DNA of 64,000 nt from Flaccisagitta enflata (lineage: Eukaryota > Chaetognatha > Sagittoidea > Aphragmophora): NCBI GenBank assembly GCA_965153355.1, contig OZ231127.1, positions 15,190,001-15,254,000 on the forward strand, given 5' to 3'. Both the position numbers and the translations under genes were made by a program. The notes beneath the pieces were generated by a model. It was not told where the DNA came from, did not search any database, and was given only the letters and a program-made list of their open reading frames with translations. Of this stretch, positions 38,701 to 49,808 are shown piece after piece (within the stretch, counting starts at the first letter, position 1; each line of letters opens with the position of its first letter).

Positions 38701-41700
38701 CAATGACGGTTGACACCTCAAGTGGATACAATTGGCGCCACCGTGGCAATTTTTGAATTTTCACCTAGAACACCCCCAAATTTTCAAAATTGATGAAAAA
38801 ACTGGTTTGATTTTATTTGGGCAAATTCAGATAATCTAATTAAATTTAGGGGTGTTCTAGATGGAAATTAAAAAATTGCCACGGTGGCGCCATTTATTTC
38901 CACCTGAAGTACTTATCTACCGCCACTGGAAGTAAAATTTGCTTGAGCCATGTAAACTAGAGGGAGCTGTTAAACTTTGGTCCCTCCTCAGTTCATATCA
39001 GGGTCCTGTCTGTAATATGTTGTTAGTCCAGTGCTACGCGAATCGACAAGTCACATAGTCGGTCAATCAACCCCCACAAGTTGATTTTCTAATATTCAGG
39101 AGGTCCCCATAGTCAACTTTCTAGTCCTACGGGACGGTTTGCAGTGCCCAGGGTGGCAGAAACAGGGGCACACTTGGCACATTGTGCCTCGTAACTATAG
39201 CTTAGAAGTTTGATGTAGGAACTGATTCTTCTTTTTTTCTATGAAATCAAAGCAGAGAATAGTAGTTCTACGCATTACTTATACTATAACAGCTTATTTT
39301 TAAAAGTCGGACTTAAAGCGCTGCTAAAAGTTGTGCCTCGAACCTATAATCCCTATAAACCTAGAATTTTCAGCCACCCTGGCAGTTAGGTGCTTTTTTT
39401 CAGATTTTCTTTAAAGTTTAATGATTATTTGTGCTTTTTTCAGATTTTCTTTAAAGTTTATTTGGATAATTGTATGAGTTTTATACAGGATGAATTGTTG
39501 CACACATCACATAGCAAAAGTTCTGAATTTCTCTTCGTCTCGCTTACCATATGAGGAATGGTTTAGAACCCTTACCATTTTTCTTTTCCTCAAAATCATT
39601 CATCTTCCGTTTTTTTAGCGAGCTTTTTGTAAGACTTAATTTGCATAATGCAGTGGGATAAATTGTCGTGCTGATATTCATAGAAATATTTTACTAGCTC
39701 TTTTTCATGAATTTTTTTATCAGCTTTCTAAGCAAGCTCTTGCTTAGTTTTTGCTATAATATTGAAGTCTATCCTTACAAATATCATGATTTTCCAATAC
39801 AATTAACTGCCCTATCGGTAACAACCAATACAATTAACTGCCCTATCAGTAACAAAACTATGAAGGAATTTTCAACTCCCATTGATTTCTATGAGTAACT
39901 TTAAGGTCAAAACAAAAACGGAAGATGATGGAATTTTTAAATAAGGAAAACGCTCATCTTTATGATCTTTGTTCCTCTATATTGCGTAAGCGAGACAAAG
40001 GGATACTCACAATTTTTCCTATGTGAAGCATCCAACCCTGGCAGTGCCCATGAACTTGATACGAAACACTCACCACGAGACCCAGCCATGAAACCGAGTA
40101 TAAGAGCCTTTTCCGGTCTCGTCACTTTGTTGGAAGTTTTAAACATTTCTTGCGCCTCGAGCATTTGTTCCTTCGTTAAAGACAGGCCCTTCTTTGCCTC
40201 TGCAGCCTGATTTTCCAATTGTTGCGTCTGAGAGAGGGACAAAAATGCAATTGGTAATGCGTGGATTCTCACGGTTAAAGCTTAGAAAAGGATTGATTGG
40301 GCAGAGGCAGTGACGAAGTTGTTGATCAGAGGGCGTAGCTAGAGGACATGATTAGGCATGGAGGGAATTTTCGGATGTCCGAAATATTTCGGACAAATAA
40401 TACATTTTTTCTGTTGTTTCGGATTCCCACAAATGATTTCATTATTCCTCCGAATTATCCCGAATGTTTTGGCAACAGGCTTAATAACAAGAACAGTACT
40501 ATTTTTTACTTTAAATGTATCAATCAACCTTTTAAAACTGTAGAAAAAAAAAATTTTCATAATAATTTCACGAAATTTGCGATAAAAATTCAATGCAGAC
40601 CATGCCTTTCCCCATCCACACCTCATGCGCCCCCATTCCCCCCCCCCCCCCATCGGCATGCTCAATTACAAAAAGCATAATTTTTTAACGCTAGTTTTCC
40701 CACTCCGACTTGTGCTTACACAGAGTAAAAACATTGCCCATTTCAGTTTTGCAATCCTTTTATAAAAATGCATTTTAGCAAATCAGTGCTTCTCTTAGGT
40801 GGGCTTTAGCTTCTAAACCATTAGAGGTACAGAACTGGGATTAGTCAAAATTGAAAGATTTTTCAACAAGGCCAATAAGGTGCGATGTGTGGATCGTCAA
40901 ACGAATGTGTTACCCGACCGACCAACCAACCAAACGACCACTGGACAGAGCCAGTTAAAGAGGTGCTTTGTCGCACCTAAAAATCCTTGAAAATATCTTC
41001 TTTAAAAAAAGTCCAAATTAATTTTCATACCCGTTTTATCACGTCGGCAAAAATAAGTGACAGAAGCTTACACATTCATCAGATACATGACATAATGACA
41101 ATAGCAGCCCAAAGGCGGTAAGTGGTCAGCGGTACCCGTGCCCTGCTTGAGTAGTGTGTGATTTCAGTTGAGGGGGAGCAGGGCAGCGGCCCCGAAGGGG
41201 ACGAAGTCCTGTAGAACACAGGGGGAATCTGTCCGTCCGTCCGTCCGTCCGTCCGTCCGTCCGTCCGTCCGTCCATCCGTCTGTCGGTCCGTCCGTCCGT
41301 CCGTCCGTCCGTCCGTCCGTCCGTCCGTCCATCCGTCCGTCCATCCGTCCGTCCGTCCGTCCGTCCGTCCATCCATCTGTCCGTTTGTCCCCCCCCCCCG
41401 CCCCATCCTCAGGGATTTGTCACCTTTGGGGCCTATTCTGACCCAAATTGTGCCAAATAGCCCAAATCCAAGCAATATAGCCCAAATCTAAGCAAAATGG
41501 CCCAAATCCAAGCATAATGGCCCAAATCCAAGCAAAATGGCCCAAATCTGGTCAGAATCTAGGTATCGGAGGCCACAATATAGGTCTAAGGGGCCAAAAT
41601 GATGTACCTCGGGCCAGAATTGGGGTTTTCTTGCCAGATTTAGGCCATTTTGCTTGGATTTGGGCCATTATGCTTGGATTTGGGTCATTTTGCTTAGATT

Positions 41701-43276
41701 TGGGCTATATTGCTTGGATTTGGGCTATTTGGCAGAATTTGGGTCAGAATAGGCCCCAAAGGTGACGAAGCCCTGAGGATGGGGCAGGGGGGGACGGACG
41801 TACGGACGTACGGACGTACGGACGGACGGACGGACAGATTCCCCCTGTGTTCTACAGGACTTCGTCCCCTTCGGGGCCGCTGCCCAAAAAGCATAAGAAA
41901 GAAAAAGTGGCGGATGATATGGCCCCTTAGTAAACAATATGAGCGACTGGTAAAATTGTTATGATGGTGATATGATTGGTCAGTCGAACGATCAGAGGAA
42001 CTCAGATTCAATTAAAAATGATTATCACCAGCCCTGAAATTAGTATTTTATCTAAGCGTGCATGCAGGGCACGCCCCACAAAATTTTAGTGTGCCCGACA
42101 GGAAAAGAGCGTGCCCGGTAAATAAGGTAGTTTTACCATACTTTGTACATTTTCGCCTTCAAAACATAGCTATTAATGAAATAACTACAACGTTTTTATT
42201 TTTAGCGCGTTTTGATGCCATGTTAAAAAAAACTGTTCATATCAACAAGGCTGGATACAAGGCAATCCAGTCGCGGATGGTTGGGCAGGAGCAGAAATGC
42301 CAAAAAAAGCTCACAATTTAGATATGTTACCGACGGATGGACGGATGGACCAACACGTTAAGGTGTAGAATCGCGTGTCCGCGACTAAAATGAGTTAGGC
42401 TAAGCTTAATTCGACTTTATTTCTTTGTGCGTCCTCGCATAAGAAGTGATGTCTGTCCCTCAGTTGGTTGATCTGTCAGTCTATCACGCAAATGTCAAAA
42501 CAGCGCAAAACAGCCAATCCTGGCGTCCTTTATTCTTGCAACCTTCCTACTTTCATTTACTTTCATTTACAGTTGAACCCCACTCTAACGGACCCGCAAC
42601 CAGCGGAAATCCGCCTATAACAGCTGCAAATTTATGGTCCCTTCAACTTATTTTTTTAATTTTTTTTATTGGCAACAGAATTCGGCATATAACAGAATAA
42701 AATTGTTAGTCCCCTGAAATCCCTTTGAGCGGGGTTTAGCTGTACTTTCATCATCTTTCATTCACTTTCATTCATTTACATTCACTTCCAATTTTTATCC
42801 ATACATGCTCGCAATCATCAAAAATAATAATTTGTCCAAAATGTTCATTCAAACATTTTTAGGCCAGGCACACAAATTGACTTTTTTTACTCAGTTGAAA
42901 AAAGAAACATTGATTTATCAAATGAAGTTGAAATTTCAGTGTCACACTTTTAAACGCCTAATGGAAAAGATAAAGAAAAAGGCCGAGTTTACGCCAATAT
43001 TTGTCTCGCGATTAAAGAAAGAATGAATAAATGAATGAATGAATGAATGGATGGATGAATGAATAAATGAATGAATAAATAAATGAACGAATGAATGATA
43101 AATTGGTGGAAGGATCGAAAGCGAAGAGGTAAAAAGAATGCTGAGAACGCTCATATTTGCACGATTTTTTTAGAAAGTATGAGATGACAAAAATAAAAGA
43201 GACACACCAATAGTGACCAGGCCTGATAATCACTTCTGACTGGGTTAATTACAAGTCTGGCAACATTTGCGTTGAC

Positions 43277-43364
<88 letters not shown>

Positions 43365-46300
43365 AGCAAGCCTGTCCACCTGAATGTCCAAGATTATTAG
43401 CCCGGGTTCAGTTTTGTTTTAAAAGAAATGGATTAAAACGTATAACGTATTATAACGTATCAGTTGTAAGACCTTAGTTACTTATTTTATTTCCTAGGTT
43501 TCCTTTCATAAATAAACTTTCTGAAAGTGATCTAAAACTGTTTTGGCTCTCTCCTCTGGCGTATGCCCGCTATTTCCAACCTAAAATGAAGTAGTATTAT
43601 TGATAAAGCAAAACATTCGGGTCTTTCGGCTCCCCTCGGGGGAGGGACAAAATAATTCCCCTCCCCTCCCTCCGAAGGACATATTGTCCCTTGGAACATG
43701 CCTAGACATGATATATAATCATCTCACGACGTTATAATCTAAATTCAAAGATGCCAACCTTGTCGCTAACGGCGTTAGTCGCAGGAGCATTCTGCATTCG
43801 CTGGAAAATCAAAAATGGGGAAGAGATCGTATTAATGTCATGATGCACAGAATCAGAACAGATTGTAGTTGCGGGACAATATGCTTATATCATACCTGAT
43901 GTTCCGCTTCTTTCGCTTGCAAATCGCGTATCTGCTGGGCTTGAGCCAAAGTCGCCGCGCTTGTTTGCTGTTGCTGTTGCTGTTGTTGCTGAAGCTGTTG
44001 TTGTTGAAGCTGTTGCTGCTGAAGTTGCTGCTGTCGCTGTTGTTGCTGCTGTTTGGCGAGGTTCTGCAGCTGGACCTGTCGCGCCGCAACAACTGCGGCT
44101 CGGTCAATAACAGGCGTCTGAGATGGTCCAGCGGCAGTCGGCGCCTGTTTGGCAGAGGACACTTGTTGACCATCAGCGGAAGAGGAGGAGGAAGCTGTGG
44201 AGGGAGGAGGAGGGGGAAGCGTTAAAATAGTTAAAGTCAAAGGTTTGGCATCCGAAGTACGAGATACTAATTGAAGCAATGGCGAAGCCGTCGAAGGCGA
44301 AGCGGAAACGGCCGCGGCTGAAGATTTGGCGGTGGTTAAAGAGGCGCCGGCGCTGACAGCCGATTTGGAAAGCGAAGTCAATCGCTTCGCCGTCGAGGTG
44401 GACGGGGCTAAATGATCATTGCGCGACAAAGAGAAAATGGAAAGGACGACAGTGTACAAAATGGCATTAATGATGAAATATGAAAAGGGATTTATACGGG
44501 AAATTATTTAAGGTAATGAAAATGGGGAGATGCGAGGAAGCATGCAGTGGTGGGAGTACAAACAAGGTAACAACCGTGCAATAAACGAGAGAAACGGCCA
44601 AAGGTAAAACAGCGTTAAGGTTAACAAGAAATATTCGGAGGAAAACCGAGGAAAAAATGCAGGAAACCAAGATGAGGGGGTTGAGGGGAGGGGGGAATTT
44701 TTAATTGTAAAAGACATTGATATAGAGGTAAATAGGTGAGATCACATTGAAAAAGGAATTCCATTGCAGATCCAAGAACAATTGTGTTGCGTGAAATCAA
44801 AAGCGTGAACAAAAAAAAAGGGCGTCATTTTATTTTCTCATGTAGCAAAGGAATTCTACTGCGCAAGAACTTTTTTTCATCACACCTCGAATGAAGTAAA
44901 GAAAAGGGACCACAACCTGTATACAGTGTATATTATAGCATACTATCTCAACCAGACAACCACCATCAGGACCGTCTTACTGAAATTGGAGGAATTGGGC
45001 GCATAATCTGGTAGTGCCGGAGTTTCGCCGGCAGCTTCCGAAGTGGTGGATGAGGCGGTGGCGGGAACGGCAACCGCCGTCGATGCCGGAGTCAATGTGG
45101 AAGTTATTCCTGTCAGAGTGAACATTGAACAAAAAGAAAAAGATAGACAAATTATTCGTCAAATGGCAACTAAGTACCAAATTCGGGAACGGGAAGCTTT
45201 TGGCAAATATATACAGGGCTTGCGATGTATAACTCAATTTACATCGGCATTAGAAAGAAATATTTAGAAACTTACCGAGGGACGCCGCGTAATCCGGCGT
45301 TGTCTTTGGCGTCGCGGGCGCGTTTGGTGTCGTTTTTGAGGCGCCATTTTTCACGCCATTTGAAAGTCCTTCGGTCACCGATGCGTCCGCTTCGTTGCCT
45401 CCAGTGGGAGACATAAGCTTCTCCTTCTTGGCCTCTCGATCCTTGTATAAAAACAGTTGACAATTAACATTCCCCGAGTGCTTTTTCATGTAAGTTGGGC
45501 TGCGTGCAGTTGCAACCATCTAACGGATCCAAGATTTATAACAGAAATGTGCCTTATTTATAACGCATATAACTATTTTGTTTAGGTCCGATATTACGAC
45601 GTTGAACTGAGACATCTCATACCTATATTCACCACCTCACTCTTCCTCAATCATTAGAACTGCTATCAAAACGATCACAGAACGGAAGTTCATTTTCTCC
45701 ACGTAACAATTGTTTGTAAAAATCTTGCTAATTCCCAAGAAGTGTGAGACTATTGGCATTTTGTTAGGTTTTTCGCCATACCATTGTCGTTGTTTGTTGT
45801 TGTTTTTTGTTGTTGTTTTTTTGTTGTTGTTGTTGTTTTTTTTTTGTTGTTGTATTTTTATTGTTTTTTGTTGTTGTTTGGTTGTTGTTTGTTTGTTGTT
45901 TTGTTTGTTTTGTTTGTTGTTGTTTGTTTGTTGTTGTTTGTTTGTTGTTTTTTGTTGTTGTTTGTTGTTGTTTTTTGTTGTTTGTTGTTGTTGTTTGTTG
46001 TTGTTTTTTTGTTGTTTTTTTTTGTTGTTTGTTGTTGTTGCTGTTTGCTTGTTGTTTGATTTTGTTGTTGTTTGTTGTTGTTTTTGTTGATTGTTGTTGT
46101 TGGTTTGTTTGTTGTTGTTGTTTGTTTGTTGTTTTTTTGTTGTTGGTTTGTTTGTTGTTGTTGTTTGTTTGTTGTTTTTTTGTTGTTTGTTTGTTGTTTT
46201 TTTTGTTATTGTTTGTTTGTTGTTTTTTATGTTTGTGTGTTGTTTTTGTTGTTGTTTGTTTGTAGTTTTTTGTTGTTGGTTGTTGTTTGTTTGTTGGTTT

Positions 46301-49300
46301 TTGTTGTTTGTTTTTTTTTTGTCGTAGTTTGTTGTTTGTTGTTGTTTCTTCTTGTTGTTTTTTTTGTTGTTGTTTGTTGTTGTTTTTTTTGTTGTTGTTT
46401 GTTATGTTTGTTTGTTGTTGGTTCCTTTTTTTTGTTGTTGTTATGTTTGTTTGTTGTTGGTTGTTGTTGTTTGTTTTTGTTGTTGTTTGTTTTTGTTGGT
46501 TGTTTGTTTGTTTGTCGTTTGATGTTGTTTTTTTGTTGTTGTTGTTGTTGGTTGTGGTTGTTGTTGTTGTTGGTGGTTGTTGTTTTTGTTGTTTTTGTTC
46601 TTGTTGTTTTTGTTCTTGTTGTTTTTGTTCTTGTTGTTTGTTCATGTTGTTTTTGTTGTTGTTTTTGTTGTTGCTTTTGGTGTTGCTTTTGGTTTTTAGT
46701 TTTGTTGTTGTTTGTCGTTGTTGTTGGTTGTTGCGGTGGTTGTGGTTGTTGTTTGTTGTTGTTTGTTGTTATCGCTTTTGTTTTTGTTGTGTTGCAGTGG
46801 TTTTGTTGTGTTGCTGTTATTTGGTGTTGTGTTGGTTTTTTGTGGTTGTTTTGTTGTTTTTTTTTTTGTGTTTGCTGTTGTTTCCGTTTTTTTTTGTGTT
46901 TGCTGTTGTTTCCGTTTTTTTTGTGTGTTTGCTGTTGTTTCCGTTGTTTTTGTTTGTTGCTTTTGTTGTAATTGTGTTTGTTGGTTGTTGTCGTTGTTTG
47001 TTGTTGTTGTTTTTGTTGTTTTGCTGTTATTTGGTGTTGTTATTTTGAGTTGTTTTTCTATGTTGTTTTAAGGTTGTGTTGTTGTGTTGGTTTTTTGTGG
47101 TTGTGTTGTTGTTGTGTTTGTTGTTGTTGTTCCTTACCTTTCTTTCCTTTTCCTCTTCGTCTTTCTTCCTTTTCCTCGCATCTTTGAACGAAAGCGGTTG
47201 ATCTTTGATGTCCAGAACCTTGATACCGATGCTCTGATTGCGAGAGGCTAAATTACCGCGAGCCGGAACGCCCATTGGACCCCCTAAGAAGGCGTTTAAC
47301 ATGATTATGTGAATGTCTGCGCGTTCGCGTTTAAGTGTATGCCCGGGTGTGCAACTAAATATCTCTCGCTCGCTCTCGCTCACACACAGAGGCACACTCA
47401 CTAGTTGGGGATTTGAAGAAAGCGCCGGTTCCCGACTTTTTCATGAGGGACGTGTCCAGTACGCTCTTCTTCTCGTTGAAGTTGCGGCTTTTGACGCCGG
47501 GAATTCCAACGCCGCCTCCTTGGCCCAGCGACTTCTTCGTCACATCAGATTTCTGCAGCAACTCTGCCCTGAAACCAATCGCAGCAATTTTCTAAACACT
47601 GACACTAATGCGACGTAATTTGCAAATTTGCAGATTCGATACCAACAATGACAAAGTGTAGTTCTTTGCTGACTAAAACAGTTTCAGGAAATAAAAGTAA
47701 TAATCGTCACTTTGAAAAAAATTCTAATACACGCTTTTCATTTTATAAGAACATGGATTTTTGAAGTGAGCCTGGGCGTTCTTATTTTTAGCCCTGTTTT
47801 GAGGCTCAAGCGTTCTTAACATGTTCTTTTTTTTTAATAAGATAATTTCTTTATAATTATATGTTTTTATTATTATAAAAAGATTTTATTACATAAAACA
47901 AAGTGTAAGATTGACATTTAATGAATAATGCATTATGAATAATGCATTATCATTTTAAAAATCATTATCAAAATATCAATCACTTTCGGTTTTTTATTCA
48001 ATTATACTAGTTTTTTGAAAAATATCATTCTTATCTCCAAATCTGAGGCTCAGCATGTTCTTAAGATGTTCTTATTCTTTAGCTAAATCTGAGGCTGATG
48101 TTCTTATAAACAGTGTTCTTATAAAAAGAAAAGCGTGTACTGTAACAATTTCATGTATTCATATTCATAAGGGTTCTTTTCTCGTACTTATGCCTTATTT
48201 TTTAATTTTCTATCAATTTTTTTCCCTTTCCTGGTGAGATGCTGCGGGGCCCTATGCTTAAGCATTTCGAGCATTCATGTTGATCAGGCTCAGCATGATA
48301 CTTTTGTCCTAACAAATTTTATTTCTCAGTCCTTACCTCAAAGCGGCAGACTTGGGCTTTCTTTTAATCGTGAAATGTCTCTGCGTGGCCGGTAACCCTT
48401 GACCTGCTGCCGTGGCCAAAGCTTGCTTGCCAAGAAACTGAAATTCCAGCGGGAGTGAGGCCCGGTCTGTGATTAAGTAACGTAAATAGGGGGGGGGGCC
48501 CGCACACCGGTTTATTGTGACACAAAAGAAGAAATTTCCATCAACCAGCCCAAATTAAACCTAGTTTACCATTATTGACCCCTAGTCAATTACTTATCAA
48601 CATTCAAAATCGCCATCGCACTGGTTTACTTAGCATGGAACAGATGCAAGTTCCACCCAAAGACGACCAACTCCCCTCGAATCCAACATTAATAACCATC
48701 CATGTCATCGCAGTAGTCAGTAACCTCTCGACTACCAAAATTATCAGGGGGAAGGGGGGGAGGTTGATTCACGGCAGATCAGATCAATTGGCTCATGAGA
48801 CCTAAGGCTGCGAACATTATTTCAACTTACATTTGTCACTTTGGCTTCGTCACCTGTGGACTTCTTGACGATTTTGGTGAGTTCCTTGAGAACGTCACCG
48901 AAGGGCTCCTCGGCCGTGTCACTGATCTCGTCCAAGTTGAAAAGAGCGTAATTGGGAAACGTCTTCATCAAATCAGCCACCATCATGACCCATTGATCAG
49001 TGTCGTGAGCTGTGGAGGAAACCGATTTGACAAGATGATGGCAGGGTGGTAGGGTAGGGGGAAGAAGATAATCGTATTAATAAATGAGAGCATCAACTTT
49101 GCGAAAATTAGGTACTAAGGTGTGCTAAGGTGTACTAAGGTGTACTAAGGTGTACTAAGGTGTTTAGATACTAAGACTGAATAATGTGGGTAACCCATTA
49201 GGGAAGGGTGAGGGGTATTGTACCACTTGTTATTTCACAACACCACGCGACCCATTTAACCCCATATCCCCAACACCCCCTTGTTCAACAATTACTGAGT

Positions 49301-49808
49301 ATGTAGCTTGTAATTAGATACAACTTTCGGGCCCAAATGAATGACGTACAGGCAGTTTCCATGATGGCGTTCAGTTCTTTGCGCCATTCCGGTTCGTCCA
49401 GTTGCCGACGTGGAAGATGCAAAAATGAAAGTAGGATTTTTACTTTCACATTTGGCTGTCAAGCAAAAATGTGGGAGTTGCCATTAGAGACACTAAAAAT
49501 CAGTATGCGATTGGATATGTGAATATCTTTACTGAAACAATAATTAGCAAGACTCAATTTTGAACTAGTGTTTTAAACAGACAATTCATTCCACATTTGT
49601 TTACCATATTCCCCTCCCCCTCCATTTGCTATTTTGACCCTCCCTCATTCCTCACTTGAAGAGCCTCGAAGCATTCTCTAATGTTTTTCAGCACTTTGGG
49701 ATTGAGTTGGCCGGAGATGGTGTGACTTGACCAAGTGTCGTCAGTCGAGCCCAGTTTATTGTGAAGCCAAAGTGCGATATCGCCCCCCTCTCGGAAGGAT
49801 GAAGCCAT
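35749..49808 (-). CDS. NELFA: NELFA, negative elongation factor A, with Q-rich extension
   Basis: Subunit of NELF, which holds RNA polymerase II at promoter-proximal pauses. Seventeen exons join in phase: 49656-49808, 49350-49455, 48831-49009, 48337-48437, 47402-47568, 47138-47283, 45276-45441, 44981-45109, 43896-44407, 43759-43800, 43518-43580, 40074-40227, 38291-38425, 37817-38055, 37410-37557, 36103-37246 and 35749-35935, giving 1,256 residues. Family landmarks: N-terminal DIALWLHNKLGSTDDTW, LLSFLHLPRRQLDEPEW, WVMMVADLMKTFPNYALFNL, FTIKRKPKSAALRAELLQKS, TPDYAASLG, KKGLSLTKEQMLEAQEMFKT, NKVTRPEKALILGFMAGSR and the C-terminal core ending GDWKRIKK. About 560 residues rich in Gln, Ala and Pro follow the point where the vertebrate protein ends. 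The 63-nt exon at 43518-43580 has a weak donor and is the least certain. Confidence 0.93.
38615..39013. mobile_element. ~400-bp foldback MITE in NELFA intron 12
   Basis: The ends ACAGAAAGGACCCTAATAAG (38615) and, reversed, ACAGACAGGACCCTGATATG (ending 39013) pair along arms of about 170 bp that include GGAGGGACC, CATGGCTCAAGCAAA and TTGGCGCCACCGTGGCAATT. It is non-coding. Confidence 0.7.
39505..40030. mobile_element. MITE, copy 2 of the 10239-10762 family
   Basis: It matches the first copy along most of its length (CACATAGCAAAAGTT, GAACCCTTACCAT, TTAATTTGCATAATGCAGTG, GGTCAAAACAAAAACGGAAG) and ends with the complementary CCTATGTGAAGCATCCAA. Its right end lies only about 45 bp from NELFA exon 12 (40074). 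Confidence 0.65.
40877..40980 (-). repeat. Hairpin / CGGT-array module, copy B
   Basis: This is a reverse-strand copy of 6421-6518: TTAGGTGCGACAAAGCACCT, AACTGGCTCTGTCC, a GGTTGGTTGGTCGGTCGGG tract, ACATTCGTTTGACGATCC and ATCGCACCTTA. Similarity continues a few bases outward (ATTGGCCTTGTT), so the true unit is slightly longer than the inverted ends. Confidence 0.65.
41182..41885. mobile_element. Capped foldback element C
   Basis: Left cap GGCAGCGGCCCCGAAGGGGA, then CGAAGTCCTGTAGAACACAG, GGGGAATC and a ~155-bp (TCCG)n tract (41228-41390). CCCCATCCTCAGGGATTTGT follows with about six units of GCCCAAATCCAAGCAAAATG. After a short centre (about 41555-41640) the order is repeated in reverse, ending CCCCTGTGTTCTACAGGACT, TCGTCCCCTTCGGGG and CCGCTGCC. 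The left tetranucleotide arm is about three times the right one (GGAC/GTAC units, 41790-41837). No coding potential. Confidence 0.75.
42210..42392 (-). repeat. Hairpin / CGGT module with conserved tail, copy 2
   Basis: Reverse-strand counterpart of 29614-29800: head TTTTAGTCGCGGACACGCGA, TTCTACACCTT, a GTCCATCCGTCCATCCGTCG tract, tail CTCCTGCCCAACCATCCGCG and ACTGGATTGCC. It lies in NELFA intron 11. Confidence 0.6.
43020..43362. repeat. GAAT and GA microsatellites
   Basis: A degenerate (GAAT)n stretch (43020-43100) and an almost pure (GA)n run of about 80 bp (43280-43362), both in NELFA intron 11. Confidence 0.9.
45780..47130. repeat. 1.35-kb GTT-rich tract in NELFA intron 6
   Basis: Degenerate (GTT)n/(GTTT)n, i.e. 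AAC-rich on the sense strand, fills nearly the whole intron between exons 47138-47283 and 45276-45441 and comes within about 10 bp of the donor at 47137. Long open frames in several phases (Val/Leu/Cys/Phe on plus, Gln/Asn/Thr on minus) are consequences of the missing stop codons and are not genes. Confidence 0.9.

Noticed and set aside
41079-41491. Frames with Asp-Gly-Arg-Thr or Arg-P-S-V repeats
   Set aside because: Translations of the (TCCG)n arm of foldback element C.
45764-47071. Long Gln/Asn/Thr-rich (minus) and Val/Leu/Cys/Phe-rich (plus) frames
   Set aside because: They are translations of the GTT microsatellite in a NELFA intron; flanking exons splice across it in phase.
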